From Fomes fomentarius (Eukaryota; Basidiomycota; Agaricomycetes; Polyporales; Polyporaceae), in NCBI GenBank assembly GCA_022606135.1, contig JABYQN010000010.1, forward strand, positions 1,984,001 to 2,048,000: a stretch of 64,000 bases of DNA, given 5' to 3'. Numbering within the stretch: position 1 is the stretch's first letter; every line of letters starts with the position of its first letter. Positions 57,952-64,000 of the stretch are shown in pieces. The notes under the pieces are model-generated. The model searched no databases, was not told where the DNA came from, and saw only the letters and a list, made by a program, of their open reading frames with translations. A program made the translations under genes and the position numbers.

Positions 57952-60096
57952 ATGTCTCTGGATCTGTCGAACCCCCTCCTGCTCACTGGAGCACTCGCCC
58001 TCCTCGTCCTCTGGCACTATGGCTGGTATCCCTTCGCAAAGCCCCGAAGCAACCTGCCCTATCCCCCGGGACCCAAGGGTCTTCCCCTCATCGGCAATGC
58101 ACTCGACATTCCGAAGGAAGCCCCATGGCTCACCTTCCGCGGCTACTGCGCGCAGTTCGGTGAGTTCCAACACTGGCAGCGGATCTTTTGAGTCCGAGAC
58201 CGCTGACATCGACTCGCACACCACCCACCAAACAGGCGACGTCGTGCACCTGAAGCCGCTCGGGCAGCACATCATCATCCTCGGCTCTGCGCAGGCGGCA
58301 TTCGACCTCCTTGACAAGCGCTCCGCAATCTACTCGGACAGACCGCGCTCGCCTATCGTCTCGCTGTGAGTCAGTCAGTTGGCCATTGCGACATGCAGGG
58401 GTGGTTTGGCCGATCGGGCACGGATGGCTAACAACGTACATTTCGTACATTTGGCTGTGCATTCACAGGACGGACTGGGAGTGGAGTCTAGGGCTGATGC
58501 CGTACGGCCAGTGGTGGCGGCGCACGCGCAAGACGTTTCATCACCACTTCCATCAGGGTGTTGTGTCCAAGTATCAGTATGTCCAACTCAAGGAGGCCCG
58601 CAAGCTCATCTCGCGGCTGTTGGCTAGTCCTGAGGAATTTGAAGACCATGTTCGCTTGTATGTTCTGAATGACCTCTTATATTACGTCGCTTGCGGCATG
58701 AACAAGCGGCTGACACTGTATCCAGCTCCTTCGGTGCAACGATCCTCAAGGCAGTGTACGGCATGGAAGTGAAGAGCTCCAAGGACAAGTTCATTGAACT
58801 CGCAGAGAAGGCGGTTGGCGGCTCCGTCGAGGCCTTCACCCCGGGCGCGTTCTGGGTCGAGTACCTCCCGATCCTCCGGTACGTCCCTGCGTGGTTCCCC
58901 GGAGCGGGCTTCCGGAGGAAGTTCGCTCAGTGGGCGAAGGAGTCGAGGGACCTCAAAGAGATGCCATTCGCCGTTTCAAAGAAGGCCTTCGTGGGTCATC
59001 CTGTGTTCATGCGGAGCGTGCGAAAGAGGCTGACCCTGGACGGGTTTCACAGCAAAGCGGCAAGGCTATACCTTCGGTTGCGAGCGAGATGATCGAGGAG
59101 TTGTCACACTTGGATGGTGTGGCTCTGCAAGAAGAGGAAGACATCGCGAAGAATGTGTCCGCAATCGCATACGCTGGTGCGTCACGCTTCCGTTATTGAG
59201 ACGCGTGCCATTTTGTTGACCACAATCGGATGGATAGCTGGCGCGGATACGGTGCGTCTTAGACAATTATAGCTCGCTGTCAGATATTCATTCGAGCCAC
59301 AGACCACCTCGACGATGCAGACGTTCTTCCTGGCCATGGCCCTGTATTCCGACGTACAGAAGAAGGCCCAGGCTGAGCTAGACGCCGTCGTAGGACCCAA
59401 TCGTCTGCCCGAATTTGAGGATAGAGACTCTTTGCCCTACATCACGGCGATTACGAAGGAGTGCTTGCGATGGTTGACCGTTGCGCCGTTTGGCGTGCCT
59501 CACTCATCCACTGAGGACGACGAGTACAAGGGGCACCTCATTCCGAAAGGTTCCCTGATCCTGCCCAACATTTGGTGAGCACCCCACTGTATGTCCCAGA
59601 AAAGGCCACACTGAACTATTGCCCCAGGGCACTTCTGCACGACCCTGATGTCTACCCGGAGCCACATGAGTTCCGTCCAGATCGTTTCGTCAAGAACGGC
59701 CAGTTGAGCACCGAAGTAAGAGATCCCGCGATCGCAGCATTTGGCTTCGGGAGACGGTGGGTGATTCGGAACGTATCGTACGCGAATATGACTGAGTACC
59801 TTCGCAGTGTGTGCCCCGGTCGACACTTCGCGGAGGCATCGTTCTTCATCAACGTCGCCTCCGTTCTCCATGTCTTCCACATTGCTCCGCCCTTGGACCG
59901 GAATGGTCGGCCGGTCCAGCCGGTTCCTGACGTTACCTCCGGCTTCGTCTGGTAGGTTTTCCGAGCTGCTCCGAGAGTATCATTCGACAGGTGCGCTAAC
60001 GCCAAATCACGCAGTTACCCTCTGCCCTTCAAGTGCACAATCAAGCCCCGTTCTGCCGCAGCTGAGGCACTGGTCCAGAGTCAGATAACTACTTGA
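57952..60096 (+). CDS. Cytochrome P450 monooxygenase (OrdA/O-methylsterigmatocystin oxidoreductase-like clan)
   Basis: This is a microsomal heme monooxygenase. The N-terminal anchor LLLTGALALLVLWHYGWYP precedes the Pro-rich hinge LPYPPGPKGLPLIGN. Then come PYGQWWRRTRKTFHHHF (C-helix WxxxR), the I-helix AGADTTSTM (oxygen-binding AGxDT, encoded in part by a 14-nt microexon at 59238-59251), KECLRW (K-helix ExxR as ECLR), PEPHEFRPDRF (PERF region), and the heme loop FGFGRR|VCPGRHFAE with the Cys ligand. The last exon continues past an apparent stop: splicing at TCTG|GTAGGT joins to YPLPFKCTIKPRS and ends at the TGA at 60094-60096. There are at least nine introns. The substrate cannot be inferred, and no biosynthetic cluster surrounds it. 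Confidence 0.92.
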
Positions 60097-61495
<1,399 letters not shown>

Positions 61496-61703
61496 GTTGT
61501 TGGCTGCTTGGTCGTCATGTGTCATTCGCTTGTACTACTAGTATCATCGTCATCACGGCTTGTATAGCAATGTTTTGTCTCGTTTGAGGACTCTCTGATT
61601 GTGTGTGAATGCGCGTAAGGCTGAAAGTGACATGAGCCCGTGCATGTGTATGTAAAGCGTGATTGGAATGAACTCTGAGTACAGTGCAGTGAATACAGGA
61701 TTG

Positions 61704-62881
61704 CTATGAATTTTCTACTACTTGAGCCGCAGCACTTGTAGCACTTTGTTTCCGTTTTCGTTTTCGCTTGTGACCGCTCTCTGGTAGTTGTGTCGCCGAT
61801 GGCCCTTCCCTATCCTCATCGACGTCGCGTTTCCGCTTCTGTCCAGTTACTGCATCCTGATCGCGGCTCTTCTTCAATGTAGTATCGCCTGGCTTTGATT
61901 TCTTCTTCTTCACGCTGAGTGGATTAGGACCCTTCGGACCCCTCTTTTTCTTGCGCGGTGGTTCTTCGGGGGCGGCGAGGGGGAGTTTGGCAGCCTCAGG
62001 TGCCGTTGGGTGCAGAGCCTTTTCTTCCTCCTATATCATACCTAGTGAGCACGCACGCGTTGACGACTGACTGGGAGGAACTCACGAGGGCTTTTGCTCT
62101 GAGCGTGGTGTCGCTGGGGGGCTCGAGGATCATCACAGATCGGTTTACGTGCACGATCGGGACGGCGGGGATGGCTCGAAGCTTCTGGCGGAGCTCTTGC
62201 GATTGTGTCGCGACGACGTACCGGTGCTTGTTCGACTCGCCTACGGGTGTTGGTGTTCCGCCGAAAGATCAAGGTCGTGTAAGGATCCCCATTCAGTATC
62301 ACAAGGGGCGCAGATAGACAGTTACATACCGATGACACTAGCGAGGCATTCGTCTCCCAGTATGGCCTCCCTGTGGTTACACTTTCGCCGCTCGAACGTC
62401 TTGGCGAGGTCGATCGGGGCTTGGTCCGTCTTCCATTCCAGGTAGAGCTCTTGGATGCAGCATTGGGTTATCACTGAATAGCGGCTTCGCCGCGGGCGTG
62501 CGGTGAGCGAAAGAGTAAAATGTACTGAAGTGAGTCGGGGTGAAGGTGATGGTATGCTCGGTACCGGGCGAGGCAAGGGTGCGCGGAAGGAGAGAGTGTG
62601 TGTGTGTGAGGAAGACGGGGAAGGGTGGGGCACTCACTCGGCTTCACTGTGCCCTGGAGCACAACCGCGAGCTGCTTCGCGAGCTCGATCTTATGCGCGA
62701 CAGCTTCTTTGCATATGTGGGAGTCGACTAACAGATCGTGCGATGACGCTTCAGTGCATGTTATGAGCTTCCGGACAGACAGAGAGATCGAACCTAGCAC
62801 TTGGTAGGGCTGCCGGAAGCCGAAGGACGTGGAATAGAGGGTCATGAGCTTGCGGTACGCCTTGGCTCGCTTTTGCCGCAT
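61704..62881 (-). CDS. UTP23: rRNA-processing protein Utp23, PIN-domain small-subunit processome factor
   Basis: Utp23 acts in the nucleolus in early 18S rRNA processing and snR30 release. The N terminus MRQKRAKAYRKLMTLYSTSF is nearly invariant in the family. The degenerate PIN domain follows across three introns: GFRQPYQVL|VDSHICKEAV, IELAKQLAVVLQGTVKP|MI, TQCCIQELYLEWK, and DLAKTFERRKCNHREAILGD with ECLASVIG, then VVATQSQELRQKLRAIPAVP and IVHVNRSVMILEPPSDTTL. The C-terminal tail is Lys/Arg-rich with nuclear-localisation-like clusters (RKKKRGPKGPNPLSVKKKK, HKRKRKRKQ). The C...C...H...C residues fit the family's zinc-binding set. The start is ATG 62881 and the stop TAG is at 61704-61706. It is divergent from EMC7. 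Confidence 0.94.
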
Positions 62882-63103
62882 CTTGGAGAGTCGGGATTGT
62901 TATAGTACAGCTGATAGCGGAGAGAGAAGGGGTCTATGTGTATGGGAGTACCTGAAGAATAGGACACCGCGAGGAGGGTAGCAAGCTCGACGGGAGACGG
63001 AGGCAAGAAGAGATTTCTTTGCCGCCCGCGTCCACCGGACCGCGTTCAAGGATGCAACACAAGAGCGGCGTCTGCCTCGTTTGACCATCCCCACTACGAC
63101 AGC
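62882..63103. promoter_or_regulatory. Bidirectional promoter UTP23 / EMC7
   Basis: 222 bases lie between the two divergent start codons and must serve both genes. I see no TATA box. Shared regulation is inference. Confidence 0.55.
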
Positions 63104-64000
63104 ATGCGTATACCACTGGCATTGCTTGCGCTGACAAGGTAGGCTTATGTGTAAATGTGTGAGATGTACGCTGACAGAATCCGAACACCCTGACAGTTCG
63201 TGCTTCTCTGCGCTCGCGCTTGACCTGAAGGGCCGTATACAATGGAATGAGCTCTGTTCTGGTACGTGTCCCCACATTTAGGATTATTTTCATAGTATCA
63301 TGGTATACTGACTGAGACTCTCTGCTAGGTCTTGGAGAACTTGGACAAGCCAGTGTCGTCCTCGATAACGGGAAGCTGCGCGGGGGCGTGACACGAGATG
63401 GCTCGTTCGTGATGTGCGTCCCTAATTTCTGCACGTTCTCCTTCGAGTTTATGTTCACACGGATGGTCCAACTAGACCTGAAGTCCCTGCAGGGACGTAC
63501 GTTCTCTCAGTACTCGCCCACGACCATGTTTTTGAGCAGGTCCGTACCCTCATACGTCTCCGTCTTGTCACCGCCCCATTCCTCACACTCACCATACGAC
63601 ATTGACACCAATCCTCCTCCCCTAGGTACGCGTCGACGTACTGGATACTGAGAGTCTCCCAGAGGCCCGCCCATATTTCCCGGGAACGCCGCTCTCGCCA
63701 TCCTCACCGGTGACGCTCCCATATCCGCTCGTGCTCTCCGCCAAGCAGAAGCACGACTATTTCGTCCCGCGCGAGAGCTTCAACGTGCTCGCGATGTTCC
63801 AGAACCCAATGATGATGATGATGGTCGGCGCGGGCGTGCTCGTACTGTTCATGCCCACCATGATGGTACGTGTCCCATGTATCCAGGCTTAACGCATATC
63901 CTCTCTCTCCCGCACCCCAACCCCTTCCCATGTCGTGCCATTGTAACTCACGAGCATTCCCCCAACAGAAAAACATGGACCCGGAGGTTATGGAGGAATT
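63104..64000 (+). CDS. EMC7: ER membrane protein complex subunit 7 (partial at window end)
   Basis: EMC7 is a lumenal-domain, single-pass subunit of the ER membrane protein complex that inserts tail-anchored and polytopic proteins. The ATG at 63104 opens a signal peptide, MRIPLALLALT|SSCFSALA, split by an intron. The carbohydrate-binding-like beta-sandwich follows: DLKGRIQWNELCS|GLGELG, ASVVLDNGKLRGGVTRDGSF, and VPAGTYVLSVLAHDHVFEQ|V. Then come RVDVLDTESLPEARPYFPGT, PYPLVLSAKQKHDYFVPRES, and the transmembrane segment after NPMMMMMVGAGVLVLFMP. A final intron leads into KNMDPEVMEE, where the window ends. The order and the NPMMMMM...DPEVMEE end are family features. The C terminus is missing only because of the window edge. 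Confidence 0.93.

Overview
This is a nuclear chromosome segment from a filamentous fungus, most likely a basidiomycete of the Agaricomycetes. The evidence is many short introns (about 45-110 nt, mostly GTRNGT...YAG), compact gene spacing, GC-balanced coding sequence, and proteins that match fungal families: Sec7/PH ARF-GEF, Pescadillo, Sm-D2, QDE-1-type RdRP, a Cln-type G1 cyclin, Itc1, Avt1, Mup1 and Utp23. The class call is inference. I saw no prokaryotic features, CRISPR array, tRNA or rRNA gene, or intact transposon.

Layout. 0.3-4.9 kb: ARF guanine-nucleotide exchange factor (-). 5.0-6.9 kb: gene-poor, with one broken-looking ORF. 6.9-9.9 kb: Pescadillo (-) and Sm-D2 (+), divergent from a 207 bp spacer. 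10.1-18.5 kb: two tandem RNA-dependent RNA polymerase genes (-), the RNA-silencing part of the window. 19.0-23.8 kb: a LYR-motif protein (-) divergent from a long eIF4E-binding (4E-T-like) protein (+). 23.8-28.3 kb: 4.6 kb with no recognisable gene, ending at a G1 cyclin (28.3-29.8 kb). 29.8-32.3 kb: no recognisable gene. 32.3-34.4 kb: Gfo/Idh/MocA oxidoreductase (-). 35.6-38.4 kb: large protein of unknown function. 40.0-43.4 kb: ISWI-complex subunit Itc1. 44.1-48.4 kb: acid lipase/steryl ester hydrolase (-) divergent from a vacuolar amino-acid transporter (+). 49.0-50.5 kb: GTPBP1-type N-terminal domain protein without a GTPase domain. 51.2-54.7 kb: eIF3k and a Mup1-like permease (both -). 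55.2-56.7 kb: Swd3/WDR5. 58.0-60.1 kb: cytochrome P450. 60.4-61.5 kb: polyubiquitin. 61.7-64 kb: Utp23 (-) divergent from EMC7 (+), which runs off the window.

The genes are mostly unrelated housekeeping functions: ribosome biogenesis (PES1, UTP23), splicing (SmD2), translation and its control (eIF3k, 4E-T-like), chromatin (ITC1, SWD3), ER and endomembrane (EMC7, ARF-GEF), and amino-acid transport. The tandem RdRP pair is the clearest accessory-like element. Divergent pairs with short shared promoters recur.

A quality issue affects several genes. Reading frames break by one base in RdRP copy B (twice), the unknown gene at 35.6-38.4 kb, and the lipase, each time inside a C/G run that looks one base short. 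A further one-base break in RdRP copy A is not in a long run. Long, conserved, open sequence continues in the new frame each time, so base-calling errors are more likely than gene decay, but this cannot be settled here.
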